The translations under genes were made by a program, and so were the position numbers. Of a stretch of 64,000 nucleotides of DNA, positions 53,201 through 61,497 are shown in pieces. Within the stretch, counting starts at the first letter, position 1. Every line of letters begins with the position of its first letter. The notes beneath the pieces are model-generated. The model did not search any database and had not been told where the DNA came from. It saw only the letters and a list, made by a program, of their open reading frames with translations. Source of the stretch: Streptomyces caniferus (GTDB taxonomy: Bacteria; Actinomycetota; Actinomycetes; Streptomycetales; Streptomycetaceae); assembly GCF_009811555.1 (NCBI RefSeq), contig NZ_BLIN01000005.1, positions 4,783,501 to 4,847,500 on the forward strand, in the 5' to 3' direction.

Positions 53201-53598
53201 CCGAGGAGACCGCCGTGCTGCCGCCCGTACGGGACGGAGGCGCACGCGGCGAGGTCGGCCGGGGCGACGCCCCCGCCGACCGGGTGCCGCCGTGGATGTT
53301 CCGCAAGGAGACGCCGCCCGGCGCGAACGCCGGGCACGGCGCGGCCTCGGGGCGGTCCTCCGCTCCCGCCGAGTCGCGCGTCGAGCGCACGCGCGAACTC
53401 CCGCAGATCGACCCGGCGACGGGCCGCCCCGTGGAGAGCTCGCAGCGCAGCCGCCCCCGCCCCGAATGGGCGGAGGAGACCCCGTTGGACGATCTGCCGA
53501 CGCTCGCCGACGAGCTGCTCGGCCCGCGCGGCGACGAGGAAGCGGACGACGGAGCGGGCGACGACGGCCGTCGCGGCGGCCGGGGACGGCGCGGCTAG
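50257..53598 (+). CDS. tmk: MFS-thymidylate kinase-coiled-coil fusion
   Basis: This 1113-aa protein makes dTDP for DNA synthesis but is an unusual fusion. Residues about 30-530 form an MFS-type membrane domain with 10-12 helices; 540-745 are thymidylate kinase with LALEGGDGAGKSTQ (P-loop at 549), TREPGATAIG, DRYIDSSVAYQG; 746-914 are an Ala/Arg/Glu coiled coil; 915-1113 a disordered acidic tail. Residues 112-123 come from a palindromic element at 50592. As far as I recall, S. coelicolor has a similar long tmk. TAGGCT 6 nt upstream suggests a leaderless mRNA. Confidence 0.95.
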   Translation: MTRAEQPTVVTPTSGALAADSRERAVRALLRFPPLKRLWSAQCVGGIGDALSMLVLVLLALQAALYVPLGGEPVFGGGYRGAALAVTAVFAARMLAMLLFGAVLLGPLSALTSPVARRAGGPPSAGPLDRRWTMIGADIVRLALLVIAPLWINWTPDDALAWLLVTVFVAGVAERFWTVARESAAPGLLPAPPPEGAAVRPLPDNMDALRRLSLRTGFVSLPIAAATLVVVTLISKLLGTGIDWFHVHQAALGSYVAAGLFAASVSILYFIEFPGVPTPRPRSPLEGLRRPKAAGATTGQPGADEKPENGTTPAAVDKGRTGALPLLVASCAAVAGAIAAAVSLAVLHGYDLAGGPATFALLVLALTGGTAVGIRGAHRVLPALSRRRLLALAVAATGLGLLAMGLVPDTTTVLVLALLSGICAGIAANTGHVLLEQESEEPRSARTTEHLHAVVRLTVALAAILAPLLAALIGPHHLGGGTFNFAYGGAAYTLMLAGALLLPVAALVLGKVDDRQGVPLRRDLREALRGGDPAQAPAATGFFLALEGGDGAGKSTQVEALAEWIRSKGHEVVVTREPGATAIGKRLRSIILDVSTSGLSDRAEALMFAADRAEHVDSVIRPALERGAIVITDRYIDSSVAYQGAGRNLAPTEIARISRWATDGLVPHLTVLLDISPETARERFTEAPDRLESEPAEFHQRVRAGFLTLAAADPARYLVVDAGQEPADVTTVVRHRLDQVLPLSEAEIQAQAEARKAAEEEARRKAEEEAARKAEEERLERERQEQLAKLRAEEEERKRREAEEARAREEARQAEEARKRAEEARQAAEAERQRREAEERAREAEQERLRKQHEEEARLRKEAEERRLEKQRKAEAALVRAEEARVAAAAAAAAAEAKAAAEEAESAEAPTAETYVADLRKRLGPETPDDSAASSSGSDGEQTHESLPRSGTPDRAADETAVLPPVRDAHDAWGGRGAGSDAEETAVLPPVRDGGARGEVGRGDAPADRVPPWMFRKETPPGANAGHGAASGRSSAPAESRVERTRELPQIDPATGRPVESSQRSRPRPEWAEETPLDDLPTLADELLGPRGDEEADDGAGDDGRRGGRGRRG
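50592..50624 (+). repeat. Palindromic element inside MFS-tmk gene
   Basis: CTCCCCC...GGGGGGACCCCC, 33 bp (11 codons), in frame; the coded peptide is like the one in TopA (GGPP). Confidence 0.8.
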
Positions 53599-53619
53599 CC
53601 CATCGGGGAGTCCCGGAAG

Positions 53620-53661
53620 AACGGCCGTGGCCGCAGCGCGATCGCTGCGGCCACGGCCGTT
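53620..53661 (+). terminator. MFS-tmk terminator
   Basis: 19-bp perfect stem (53620-53638 with 53643-53661) extended outward by CCCGGA/TCCGGG, loop CGAT. It begins 22 nt after the stop. Confidence 0.9.
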
Positions 53662-53832
53662 TCCGGGTTCCGGAGGACCCCTGTCCGGCCGCCCGGCGCC
53701 GGTTTCCGGATTCGTTTGTCAGTGGGTTGCACCACAATGGGTCGGGCGTGGAGCAATGCGTGGTGTGCGGCCGGTCGCACACGCACTCGCGCGGCACGAG
53801 CAGGACGGCACGGACAGGAACGGCGGACAGCG

Positions 53833-55086
53833 ATGGCGGTATGGGACGACGTGGTCGGCCAGGACCGGGTGACGGCGCAGCTGGCCGCGGCCGCGCGCGA
53901 TGCGGACGCCTTCATCACCGCGCAGCACGCGGGAGCGGGGACCGGGCCCGGTGAGCAGCCGGCGCCGCAGCCGTCCGCCGACCGCAGCGGCGCCTCCCAG
54001 ATGACGCACGCCTGGCTGTTCACGGGCCCGCCCGGGTCCGGCCGCTCCACCGCCGCCCGCGCCTTCGCCGCCGCCCTGCAGTGCGTCAGCCCGGACCGCG
54101 CCCTCGGGGGCGCCCCCGGCTGCGGCTTCTGCGACGGCTGCCATACGTCCCTGGTCGGCACGCACGCCGATGTGGAGATCGTCCGTACGGACCTGCTCTC
54201 CATCGGCGTCAAGGAAACCCGTGACCTGGTCCGCCGGTCCTCGCTCTCCCCGGCGGGCGGCCGCTGGCAGGTGATCGTCCTGGAGGACGCCGACCGCCTC
54301 ACCGAAGGCGCGGGCAACGTCCTCCTCAAGGCCGTCGAGGAGCCCGCGCCCCGGACGGTCTGGCTGCTGTGCGCCCCCTCCGTGGAGGACGTCCTCCCCA
54401 CCATCCGCTCGCGCTGCCGCCACCTCTCCCTGCGCACCCCGCCGGTCGGCGCGGTCGCCGACGTCCTCGTCCGGCGGGACGGCATCGAGCCGGAGGCCGC
54501 CGACCGGGCCGCCCGCGCCACCCAGGGCCACATCGGCCGGGCCCGCCGGCTGGCCACGGACGAGCGGGCCCGCGCCCGGCGGGCGGCCGTCCTCAAACTC
54601 CCGCTCCGCGTCGACGACATCGGCGGCTGCCTCAAGGCCGCCCAGGAGCTGATCGACGCCGCGGGGGAGGACGCCAAGCAGGTCGCCGAGGACGTCGACA
54701 CCAAGGAGACCGAGGAGCTGCGCGCCGCACTCGGCGCCGCCGCCGGCACCGGCGGACGCCTGCCGCGCGGCACGGCCGGCGCCATGAAGGAGCTCCAGGA
54801 CAAGCAGAAGCGCCGCTCGACCCGTACCCAGCGCGACAGCCTCGACCTCGCCCTGGTCGACCTCACCGGCTTCTACCGCGACGTCCTCGCCCTCCAGATG
54901 GGCGCCTCGGTCCCCCTCGCCAACGACGAGGTACGCGACAGCATCCACCGCATCGCCACCGCCTCGACCCCCGAACGCACCCTCCGCCGGATAGAAGCCG
55001 TGATCGCCTGCCGCGAGGCCCTGGACCGCAATGTGGCCCCGCTCCTCGCGGTCGAGGCCATGACGGCGGCCCTCCGCGCCGGCTGA
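53833..55086 (+). CDS. holB: DNA polymerase III delta-prime subunit
   Basis: This 417-aa clamp-loader subunit starts MAVWDDVVGQDRV. The P-loop is GPPGSGRST, with Arg in place of the catalytic Lys, as expected for a non-hydrolysing delta-prime. It includes a zinc site CGFCDGC with a preceding Cys, EDADRLTEGAGNVLLKAVEEP, and the SRC motif IRSRCRHL. A 35-residue Gly/Pro insert (FITAQHAGAGTGPGEQ...) precedes the P-loop. The tmk-holB order is usual for the region. Confidence 0.94.
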   Translation: MAVWDDVVGQDRVTAQLAAAARDADAFITAQHAGAGTGPGEQPAPQPSADRSGASQMTHAWLFTGPPGSGRSTAARAFAAALQCVSPDRALGGAPGCGFCDGCHTSLVGTHADVEIVRTDLLSIGVKETRDLVRRSSLSPAGGRWQVIVLEDADRLTEGAGNVLLKAVEEPAPRTVWLLCAPSVEDVLPTIRSRCRHLSLRTPPVGAVADVLVRRDGIEPEAADRAARATQGHIGRARRLATDERARARRAAVLKLPLRVDDIGGCLKAAQELIDAAGEDAKQVAEDVDTKETEELRAALGAAAGTGGRLPRGTAGAMKELQDKQKRRSTRTQRDSLDLALVDLTGFYRDVLALQMGASVPLANDEVRDSIHRIATASTPERTLRRIEAVIACREALDRNVAPLLAVEAMTAALRAG

Positions 55087-55200
55087 CCCCCCACTACCGC
55101 AGCCCCCGACCCCGCCGTTCCCCCGGCCCGCCCTTCAAGGAGACGCACACACAACGTCCTCACCCGGATACTCTCCGTTCGAACGACGCCGCAACGGACG

Positions 55201-55252
55201 TCCGCCACGGACATCCACCACCGACATCCGCCACGGCCATCCACCACCGCAA
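55201..55252. repeat. 26-bp tandem duplication before peptidase gene
   Basis: Two 26-bp units (55201-55226 and 55227-55252, 23 of 26 identical), each beginning TCCGCCACGG. The 326-bp gap around it (55087-55412) has no gene and a C-rich strand bias; it is the leader of the peptidase gene. Confidence 0.75.
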
Positions 55253-55412
55253 GCAACCGGGCCACTACGAGCACCAGCGCCACCCCCAGTACGAACGCCA
55301 CCCCGGCCCCCCTGCACCACCCCTAGCTCCCGCACCGCCAGCCGCACTCCACCCTCCAGGGACCACCAACACCGCACTCCACCTCTCAGGGACCGAGACC
55401 AAGGGACCGTCC

Positions 55413-56996
55413 ATGGCCACCAGCCGCCTGCTCCGCACCTCCGCCGCCTTCCTCGCGGCCACCGCTCTGCTGATCTCCGGCTGTTCCTCGGGGAGTTCCT
55501 CCCCCGACGACGAGGCGTCTCCGGGTCTCACCACGGAGGCCGGTGCCCAGCGCCCCGCCGACGAGGCGACCCTGGCGCCACTCCCTGCCTCGACCCCGGC
55601 CGGCCTGCGCGCGTACTACGACCAGAAGCTGACCTGGCATGCCTGCGGAAAAGGGTTCCAGTGCGCGACGATGAAGGCGCCCCTGGACTACTCCCACCCC
55701 GAGGCGGGTGACACCAAGCTCGCGGTGGCCCGCAAGAAGGCCAGCGGCCCCGGCAGCCGGCTCGGCTCCCTCTTGGTCAATCCGGGCGGCCCCGGCGGTT
55801 CGGCGATCGACTACCTCGAGCAGTACGCACCCCAGCCCGCCGCGATTCGTGCGCGCTACGACATGGCGGCGATGGACCCGCGCGGCGTGGACCACAGCCA
55901 GCCCGTCGAGTGCCTCAGCGACAAGCAGATGGACCGCTACACCGAGGTGGACCAGACCCCGGACTCACCGGCCGAGGTCGACAAGCTCGCCACCGCGTTC
56001 CGCACCTTCGCCCAGGGCTGCGCGTCCCGCTCCGGCAAGCTGCTCTCGCACGTCTCCACCGTCGAGGCCGCCCGCGACATGGACGTGCTGCGCGCCGTCC
56101 TGGGCGACGAGAAGCTCCACTTCGTCGGGGCTTCCTACGGCACCTTCCTCGGGGCGACCTACGCCGGTCTCTACCCCTCCCGCGTCGGCCGCATGGTCCT
56201 CGACGGCGCGATGAACCCGGAGCTCGACTCCCGTACCACCAACATCGAGCAGACCGCCGGCTTCAACACCGCCTTCACGGCGTTCGCCACCGACTGCATC
56301 AAGCACAAGAACTGCCCCCTCGGCACCAAGAGCACCGAGGACGCCGGCGAGCAGCTCACGGCCCTCTTCAAAAAGCTGGACGCACACCCGGCAGCCACGG
56401 GCGAGGACCGAAAGCTCACCGAGTCCCTCGCCACCACGGGCGTCATCGCCGCCCTGTACGACCAGCGCGCCTGGCCCCTGCTGCGCGACTACCTCGCCCA
56501 GGCCAAGGCCGGCAACGGACGAGGGCTGCTCACCTTCTCCGACAGCTACTACGAGCGCGAACCGAACGGCAGCTACAGCAACCAGATGTACGCCAACCCC
56601 GCCGTCAACTGCCTCGACCTCGCGCCCGCCTTCACCGGCCCCGACCAGGTCCGCGCCGCCCTGCCCAGCTTCCGCAAGGCCTCCCCGGTCTTCGGCGAAA
56701 CCTTCGCCTGGGCCGCCCTGAACTGCGCCTACTGGCCGGTCAAGCCCACCGGCATGCCCCAGCGCATCGAGGCCAAGGGCGCCGCCCCGATCCTCGTCGT
56801 CGGCACCACCCGCGACCCCGCCACCCCGTACATCTGGGCCAAGGCCCTCGCCTCCCAGCTCTCCAGCGCCACCCTCCTCACCTACGAGGGCGACGGCCAC
56901 ACCGCGTACGGCCGCGGCAGCAAGTGCATCGACTCCGCGATCGACGCCTACCTCCTCGACGGCACCGTCCCCCCGAAGCACAAAACCTGCAAGTGA
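55413..56996 (+). CDS. Secreted S33-type peptidase lipoprotein
   Basis: This 527-aa alpha/beta hydrolase of the S33 tripeptidyl aminopeptidase type begins with a lipoprotein signal (TALLISGC lipobox at Cys24). Catalytic residues are Ser in GASYGTFLG, Asp in GTTRDPATP and His in GDGHTAYGRG, and the C-terminus TAP-like domain has KHKTCK. It should remove N-terminal peptides outside the cell. AAGGGA 5 nt before the ATG at 55413. A longer in-frame frame to 54369 runs over holB and is not coding. Confidence 0.93.
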   Translation: MATSRLLRTSAAFLAATALLISGCSSGSSSPDDEASPGLTTEAGAQRPADEATLAPLPASTPAGLRAYYDQKLTWHACGKGFQCATMKAPLDYSHPEAGDTKLAVARKKASGPGSRLGSLLVNPGGPGGSAIDYLEQYAPQPAAIRARYDMAAMDPRGVDHSQPVECLSDKQMDRYTEVDQTPDSPAEVDKLATAFRTFAQGCASRSGKLLSHVSTVEAARDMDVLRAVLGDEKLHFVGASYGTFLGATYAGLYPSRVGRMVLDGAMNPELDSRTTNIEQTAGFNTAFTAFATDCIKHKNCPLGTKSTEDAGEQLTALFKKLDAHPAATGEDRKLTESLATTGVIAALYDQRAWPLLRDYLAQAKAGNGRGLLTFSDSYYEREPNGSYSNQMYANPAVNCLDLAPAFTGPDQVRAALPSFRKASPVFGETFAWAALNCAYWPVKPTGMPQRIEAKGAAPILVVGTTRDPATPYIWAKALASQLSSATLLTYEGDGHTAYGRGSKCIDSAIDAYLLDGTVPPKHKTCK

Positions 56997-57099
56997 CCCG
57001 CCTCACACCCGCACACCCCCCTCCCCGTCCACCCCTGACCAGCTTCTAAACCGGTTACTGAGCACCCCTCCGCGATGTGTAGACTGGGCCGCGCACCAC

Positions 57100-57173
57100 G
57101 CCGCCTTAGCTCAGTTGGCCAGAGCAACGCACTCGTAATGCGTAGGTCTCGGGTTCGAATCCCGAAGGCGGCT
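57100..57173 (+). tRNA. tRNA-Thr (anticodon CGT)
   Basis: Complete 74-nt cloverleaf: acceptor GCCGCCT/AGGCGGC, discriminator T, D-arm TCAGTTGGCC, anticodon loop CTCGTAA (CGT, reading ACG), T-arm CTCGG-GTTCGAAT-CCCGA region. TAGACT at 57080-57085 is a likely -10. DNA after it shows island character, so this is a plausible attachment site. Confidence 0.97.
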
Positions 57174-57178
57174 CAGTA

Positions 57179-57215
57179 AAAAGGCCAGGTCACACAGCCC
57201 GTGACCTGGCCTTTT
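57179..57215 (+). terminator. tRNA-Thr terminator
   Basis: Perfect 15-bp stem (57179-57193 with 57201-57215) with 7-nt loop and four T's in the end of the stem, 5 nt after the tRNA. Confidence 0.92.
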
Positions 57216-57302
57216 GCGTTGCTCGGGGCATGACGTGTCGCGCCGCCGCAGTGTCGCGAGATGGCTTGCGTGAGCGATGCGTGAGCGGGGGCGCTCAGAG
57301 AC

Positions 57303-57569
57303 CTACTTCTTGGGCTTCCGGAGCTCGGCCTTCTTGTCGGCCTTGGGCTGGGCCTTTGCCTTGTTCTTCGGCTTGCCGCCCTTGCCGGCGTTCTTCGCCG
57401 TGGCCTCCTTGGCCTTCTTCTTCGCGGCCTTGCGGGCCGCCTTCTCGGCCTCAGCCTTGCGCTGAAGCGGGACCAGCTTCGCCGTCGCCTCGGCGGCGCT
57501 CTTGCGCGCTTGGTGAATCGCCCCCTCCGCAATCTGGTTGGTAGGGGGCGCAGCCTTGCTGTGGGCCCA
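57303..57569 (-). pseudogene. C-terminal fragment of a Lys/Ala-rich protein
   Basis: On the minus strand an open frame of 88 codons ends at TAG (57303-57305) and reads ...TNQIAEGAIHQARKSAAEATAKLVPLQRK, followed by KAAKKKAKEATAKNAGKGGKPKNKAKAQPK. It has no ATG/GTG/TTG start and an upstream in-frame stop at 57570. Charged codon bias is strong, so it looks like the truncated 3' end of a real gene, perhaps an H1-like protein. Its neighbours, a tRNA and the toxin operon, support recombination here. The opposite-strand frame (57277-57465) is its shadow. Confidence 0.45.
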
Positions 57570-57716
57570 CTAACCGGGCGGTGCTGCACCGTGGCTGAAA
57601 TGCACTCCCACCAGGGCGATTGTCAGTGCTGTATGCGAGGGTCGCCATCTGTGAGCCGAAGCATTGTCAGCGGCTCGCGACGGGTTACGAGTACACAGCC
57701 AAGGGGGAGGCACGGC

Positions 57717-58034
57717 ATGGCTGGCGACGGCTTTGACATAGACACCGACCAACTCAAGTCCGCCGCTCCAACATTCCACCGAGAGTCTGTCGCTCTAGAA
57801 CGGGCGACGGCCAAGCTTCGTCACACGCTTGGCGGGCTGGGGGAGCCGTGGGGCAGTGACGAGCAGGGCAAGAAGTTCGAGCACGCCTATGCCCCGCACC
57901 AGGCGCAGATCGAAAAGGCCGCCGCGGCCCTGGTCAAGGGCCTGTCCAGCATCACCAAGGCCATGAATGACATGGCCGCCAACCACGAAGACGCTGACCA
58001 CTCAGCCAAGTCCGGCTTTGAGGGCGGTAAGTGA
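57717..58034 (+). CDS. WXG100-family small protein
   Basis: This 105-aa helical-hairpin protein is of the WXG100 (EsxA/B-like) kind, substrates or chaperones of type VII secretion. Features are FDIDTDQLKSAAPTFHRESVALERATAKLRHTL, the turn PWGSDEQGKKF and a second helix HQAQIEKAAAALVKGLSSITKAM. The ribosome binding site GGGGGAGG lies 6 nt before the ATG at 57717. The stop overlaps the next gene by one base (TGATG). It heads the toxin operon and may act as adaptor for export. Confidence 0.85.
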   Translation: MAGDGFDIDTDQLKSAAPTFHRESVALERATAKLRHTLGGLGEPWGSDEQGKKFEHAYAPHQAQIEKAAAALVKGLSSITKAMNDMAANHEDADHSAKSGFEGGK

Positions 58035-59341
58035 TGGGCGCTGGCGACAAGGCCAAGGAGATCGTCCAGGACCTGACGGGTATGTGGTGGCCGGAGGGCG
58101 ACGAGGACGAACTCAGGGAAGCCGCCCGCGCCTGGCGTACGTATGCGGACGATGTCGAGGACTGCACGGCCGCTTGCCATAAGAAGGCCCAGGACGTCAT
58201 CGACAACAACAAGGGCAAGTCGATCGATGCGTTCGGCGGGTTCTGGCGCAAGTACCACGGTGGCGGCAAGGGCTATCTCGACGACGTGGCCAGCGCTGCC
58301 CGCGACATGGCCAAGGCCCTGGACAAGTACGCCGACCAGGTCGCCGAGGCCAAGAAGAAGATCGAGCACGAGCTGGAGATCGCCGGCGCAGTCCTGGTCG
58401 CCGGAGCCGCGCTCGCCGTCTTCACCGGCGGCATCAGCGGGGCCGCGGCGGCCGGTGCCAGCGAGGCGATCGTCGCCGCAGCGAGTACAGCGGGCATCGC
58501 CGTATCCGCCACCGTCGCCGAGATCGCCGGAACTGTCCTGGCCACCGCCGCCATCGGCGGCATCGAAGCCATCACCGTGGACGTGGTCGTCGCTCAGGGC
58601 GGACGCAACCTGCTAGGAGACCAACACGGCATCAACCTGGCTGAGATCAAGGAAGCCGGAGCCACTGGGGTCTTGCTGGGGGGCGCCCTGGGCGGTGCGG
58701 GCCGCGCAGCGAAGGCTGTACGCGACGCCGGCGGCTTCAAGAACGCCTTCGGCAAGATGAAGCTGGATGTGGGTGGCCCACACCTTGCGATGGCTGGCGA
58801 GGTGCCTTTCGGTCCTGTTGGCCCGACCGGGCGCCCCTTGATGCGCAACGCAGAGGGGAGCGGCGGGGGAGCCTCCGGGACCCCCAAGGCCAGTGGCTGG
58901 GAAGCCTCAAGCAATATAAAGGGACCTGGGGCCGGCAAAACACTCAAGCGGCCAAACGACCGACATACCATTGGTGGCGCAGGTCGAGCAGGAAAGAACA
59001 TCAAGGAAGAGAACACAATCATCCTGCCGGGATATTCTCAGGAGGTCGAGAAGGATATCGCTGGCATCGCAGAAGGGAAGGCAACCTGGCTGCCGGACGG
59101 TGAGCGATACGAAATCAACGGTCGCACGTACGGCGTCCACGAGAACGGGACCGTATACCCTGCCAAGGGTCCAGGGTTTGTGGAAATGGACCGGAACGAG
59201 TATGCGGCGCTATCGCAGATCGTAAAGGCTAAGGGAGACCTCTCGGCGGCTCCGCAGCTGACGCGGAACCCTCGCTTCGTGAACAATCCAGAAGTCGTCG
59301 AAAAGGCTTTGGCCATTTACAACGGGACTTACACACCATGA
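58034..59341 (+). CDS. Putative polymorphic toxin with WXG-type N-terminus
   Basis: This 435-aa protein has an N-terminal helical domain (residues 1-110; FWRKYHGGGKGYLDDVASAARDMAKALDKYADQVAEA) like WXG/LXG export domains, a hydrophobic Ala/Gly-rich stretch (116-190), a Gly/Pro-rich linker (220-310), and a compact C-terminal domain (325-435; RYEINGRTYGVHENGTVYPAKGPGFVEMDRNEYAALSQIV). The latter has the look of a polymorphic-toxin effector domain. I cannot name its family. It overlaps both neighbours, the WXG100 gene and the likely immunity gene, as expected for a toxin-immunity operon. Confidence 0.7.
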   Translation: MGAGDKAKEIVQDLTGMWWPEGDEDELREAARAWRTYADDVEDCTAACHKKAQDVIDNNKGKSIDAFGGFWRKYHGGGKGYLDDVASAARDMAKALDKYADQVAEAKKKIEHELEIAGAVLVAGAALAVFTGGISGAAAAGASEAIVAAASTAGIAVSATVAEIAGTVLATAAIGGIEAITVDVVVAQGGRNLLGDQHGINLAEIKEAGATGVLLGGALGGAGRAAKAVRDAGGFKNAFGKMKLDVGGPHLAMAGEVPFGPVGPTGRPLMRNAEGSGGGASGTPKASGWEASSNIKGPGAGKTLKRPNDRHTIGGAGRAGKNIKEENTIILPGYSQEVEKDIAGIAEGKATWLPDGERYEINGRTYGVHENGTVYPAKGPGFVEMDRNEYAALSQIVKAKGDLSAAPQLTRNPRFVNNPEVVEKALAIYNGTYTP

Positions 59342-60249
59342 CGTACAATCTTTTCCTCGTCGATAGCTGTGACCCGGGTGTCATGGCTGAAGCTCTCGCG
59401 GCGGCCTTCCGGGTTCCGGTGAGAGAAGTGGATGTTGCCGACGCTGACGGCGACCAAGACGACCGCAACTGGGAGGCCCTGGTCTCCTGTGAATACTCGC
59501 ACGTCCCGGGAAATGTGTCGCTGTCCCTGGACATTTACGCTCAGGACTCGGTGGGGCAGCAGCCTCCAGAATCCGAATTCTCCGCAGCATTTGCGCGCCG
59601 GCTTGGCACGCCCGTCTTGTACCCTCCTCAGGAGAGCGCCATGAGCGCCCACTGGTTGGTTACCCCAGAAGGGCTGACGACGCGGGCCCGGCTGAGCGAG
59701 TCGGACGATGACGAGCCAACCTTCACAGTCACAGCAGTTGAGGCACTCGTCGATCGGTTGCCAGACGTTCCTGTGATGCACCTTCCGGAAGTGGTGCGCG
59801 AGCAGAAGATCGCCACGCCTCTGGCCGATTCATTTGCGGAATCCCTCCAGCCGTTGAAGGGAGACGGCAACGCCGCGGATGGTTCGACCGTCACAGCTGA
59901 GGTTGCCGAGGTGGCGCGGATCGCCAAGTCATACCTGGGGGCGTGGGAAAAGCTATCTCGACGCGCAGCGAGCAACTGGGAGCCATCTGGTTGGTACCCC
60001 GTGGAGTTCTACCGGGAAGTGCTCGGATACCGCGATGACATCGAGGGGTATCTGCGCCAACTCCCGGAGAACGTGGCCGCGCTGTACAAGCGCTACCTCG
60101 ACAAGGTTGACAGCCTCTATCAGGAGCTGACAGTCGACGACGAAGAGCACGTTGTCGTTGATGGCCGGAATGAGCCGACTGATGGTTCGGCGCAGAAGGC
60201 ATGGTGGTGGTACCGCCGCCCCGAGCCCATGCCCTGGTCCAGTGGATGA
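59338..60249 (+). CDS. Probable immunity protein for the toxin
   Basis: This 303-aa acidic, soluble protein starts in the toxin stop (ATGA) and is therefore co-translated with it. Residues 1-150 resemble a small alpha/beta domain (TYNLFLVDSCDPGVMAEALAAAF...), 190-300 a helical Trp-rich domain (WYPVEFYREVLGYRDDIEGYLRQLPENVAALYKRYLDKVDSLYQEL). No family is recognised. Position and acidity argue for immunity; function is inference. Confidence 0.6.
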   Translation: MTYNLFLVDSCDPGVMAEALAAAFRVPVREVDVADADGDQDDRNWEALVSCEYSHVPGNVSLSLDIYAQDSVGQQPPESEFSAAFARRLGTPVLYPPQESAMSAHWLVTPEGLTTRARLSESDDDEPTFTVTAVEALVDRLPDVPVMHLPEVVREQKIATPLADSFAESLQPLKGDGNAADGSTVTAEVAEVARIAKSYLGAWEKLSRRAASNWEPSGWYPVEFYREVLGYRDDIEGYLRQLPENVAALYKRYLDKVDSLYQELTVDDEEHVVVDGRNEPTDGSAQKAWWWYRRPEPMPWSSG

Positions 60250-60355
60250 GGCCGAGCGCTTCCGCGGATCCGACCAGGTAGGGGTAGGACCGAACGCAGT
60301 GCTGATGCATCGGCCATGACCGCATGCCTCGGTCATGGCTGGTGAGCGCTCTGTG

Positions 60356-60475
60356 CTTGATCACTGTGTGGCGGGTGGCCTCGGCGTCGCCGTAGATGGC
60401 GTGTACGGCGTCCACGTCGTCGCTGGTGAGTTCGCGCAACTGAAGCCGGGGGCCTGCGATGTCGACCGGATGCAT
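60356..60475 (-). pseudogene. N-terminal fragment of a GNAT acetyltransferase
   Basis: The frame begins MHPVDIAGPRLQLRELTSDD and VDAVHAIYGDAEATRHT, the typical N-terminus of a GNAT acetyltransferase (about 40 residues), and then the similarity stops. The rest of the fold (acetyl-CoA pyrophosphate loop) is missing, so it is a remnant. It lies between the immunity gene and the truncated regulator. Confidence 0.55.
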
Positions 60476-60501
60476 GGTCGGGACCCTACTCGCAGGCGGT
60501 G

Positions 60502-61497
60502 TTACCTGGGCAGGGCGGCGACAGGGGCCGCGGTGAACGCCTCGATTTCCTCCCGTGTCGTGCGAGCCTCGGGTGCGGTGAGCCACCGGGGATCACGCAG
60601 CGCGGTGTGGACCTGCCGCACCGAGGCAACGATGCCGTTGATGCGCTGACCGGCGGACAGGTCGAGAACGGGCCGCATGGCCTCGTCGACACCGTCGAGG
60701 CTTCCGGCGTGGATGCGGGCGAGGGCAAGGTCGGTGTGGGCGCCGGCTTGGTCGCCGAAAGCCCACTCTTCAGGTTCCGCTTGGCGGTAGGCGGTGACTG
60801 CCGCTTCGGCCTGTTGTTGTGCCTCGGGGCCGTCTGGGAGCCAAGCGGTGGCGTCGGCGGCGTAGTAGAGCTGGCGTGGTACGGGGAAGGTCATGATGCC
60901 GCCGAACTCGTCCAGGTCGTCGGGGGACGCCGCATCGCGGGCCCGTTCAGCTTCTGCGAGGGATTCCCGTACGGCTGCCACATCGCCGAGTGCGGCTCCG
61001 GCACGGGCTTGCAAGCAAGACAGCCATACGGCGCTGGTGCCGGTGACGCCTGCCACCTGGGAGATGCCGAGGGCAGCGTATTTAGAGGCTTCCTGGTGTC
61101 GGCCGTCCCAGTAGGCGATCAGGGATTGCAGGCCGCGGACCCAGGCGCGCATGGCGTGGTGGTCGGCGTTGTCCGCGCATACGTAGGCGGTCCGGGCCTG
61201 TGTCATCGCCGATCGTGGGTCGCCGAGGTCGTGGCTGGCCTTGGCGAGCATGCCGGAGGTGATGGCGGAGAGCAGGTACAACTCGCGGGCCTGGCCGGGG
61301 CGGACATGGCCGTGTTCGAGGAAGCGGAAGGAGAGGTCTTGGATTTCGACGAGGTCGCCGAGGAGGGGGGCCAGCGGCAGCTGCGGGTAGGCGGCGGCTA
61401 GACGACGTACCTCCTGGTGGAGCTCGTCCAGGGTCTCGGGACCTACGTTGCTGCCTTCTGCCATCGCGCTGAAGCGGAATGCACGGCGAGCTGCCAT
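60502..61497 (-). CDS. Regulator-like TPR domain without HTH (truncated)
   Basis: This 331-aa frame reads MAARRAFRFSAMAEGSNVGPETLDELHQEVRRLAAAYPQ and repeated helices (SHDLGDPRSAMTQARTAYVCADNADHHAMRAWVRGLQSLIAYWDGRHQEASKYA). It is the C-terminal ligand or TPR-like domain of the Streptomyces XRE-type regulators. The N-terminal helix-turn-helix and first part are absent: the similar region continues upstream to DTLERQVAM, then ends. A ribosome-binding-like GAGAGG lies 8 nt before the ATG at 61497, so it could still be translated as a shortened protein. Confidence 0.6.
   Translation of the reverse strand: MAARRAFRFSAMAEGSNVGPETLDELHQEVRRLAAAYPQLPLAPLLGDLVEIQDLSFRFLEHGHVRPGQARELYLLSAITSGMLAKASHDLGDPRSAMTQARTAYVCADNADHHAMRAWVRGLQSLIAYWDGRHQEASKYAALGISQVAGVTGTSAVWLSCLQARAGAALGDVAAVRESLAEAERARDAASPDDLDEFGGIMTFPVPRQLYYAADATAWLPDGPEAQQQAEAAVTAYRQAEPEEWAFGDQAGAHTDLALARIHAGSLDGVDEAMRPVLDLSAGQRINGIVASVRQVHTALRDPRWLTAPEARTTREEIEAFTAAPVAALPR

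Noticed and set aside
57277..57465. Hydrophobic plus-strand frame (FFGLPPLPAFFAVAS)
   Set aside because: Exact complement of the Lys-rich fragment, where AAG codons give CTT on the other strand.
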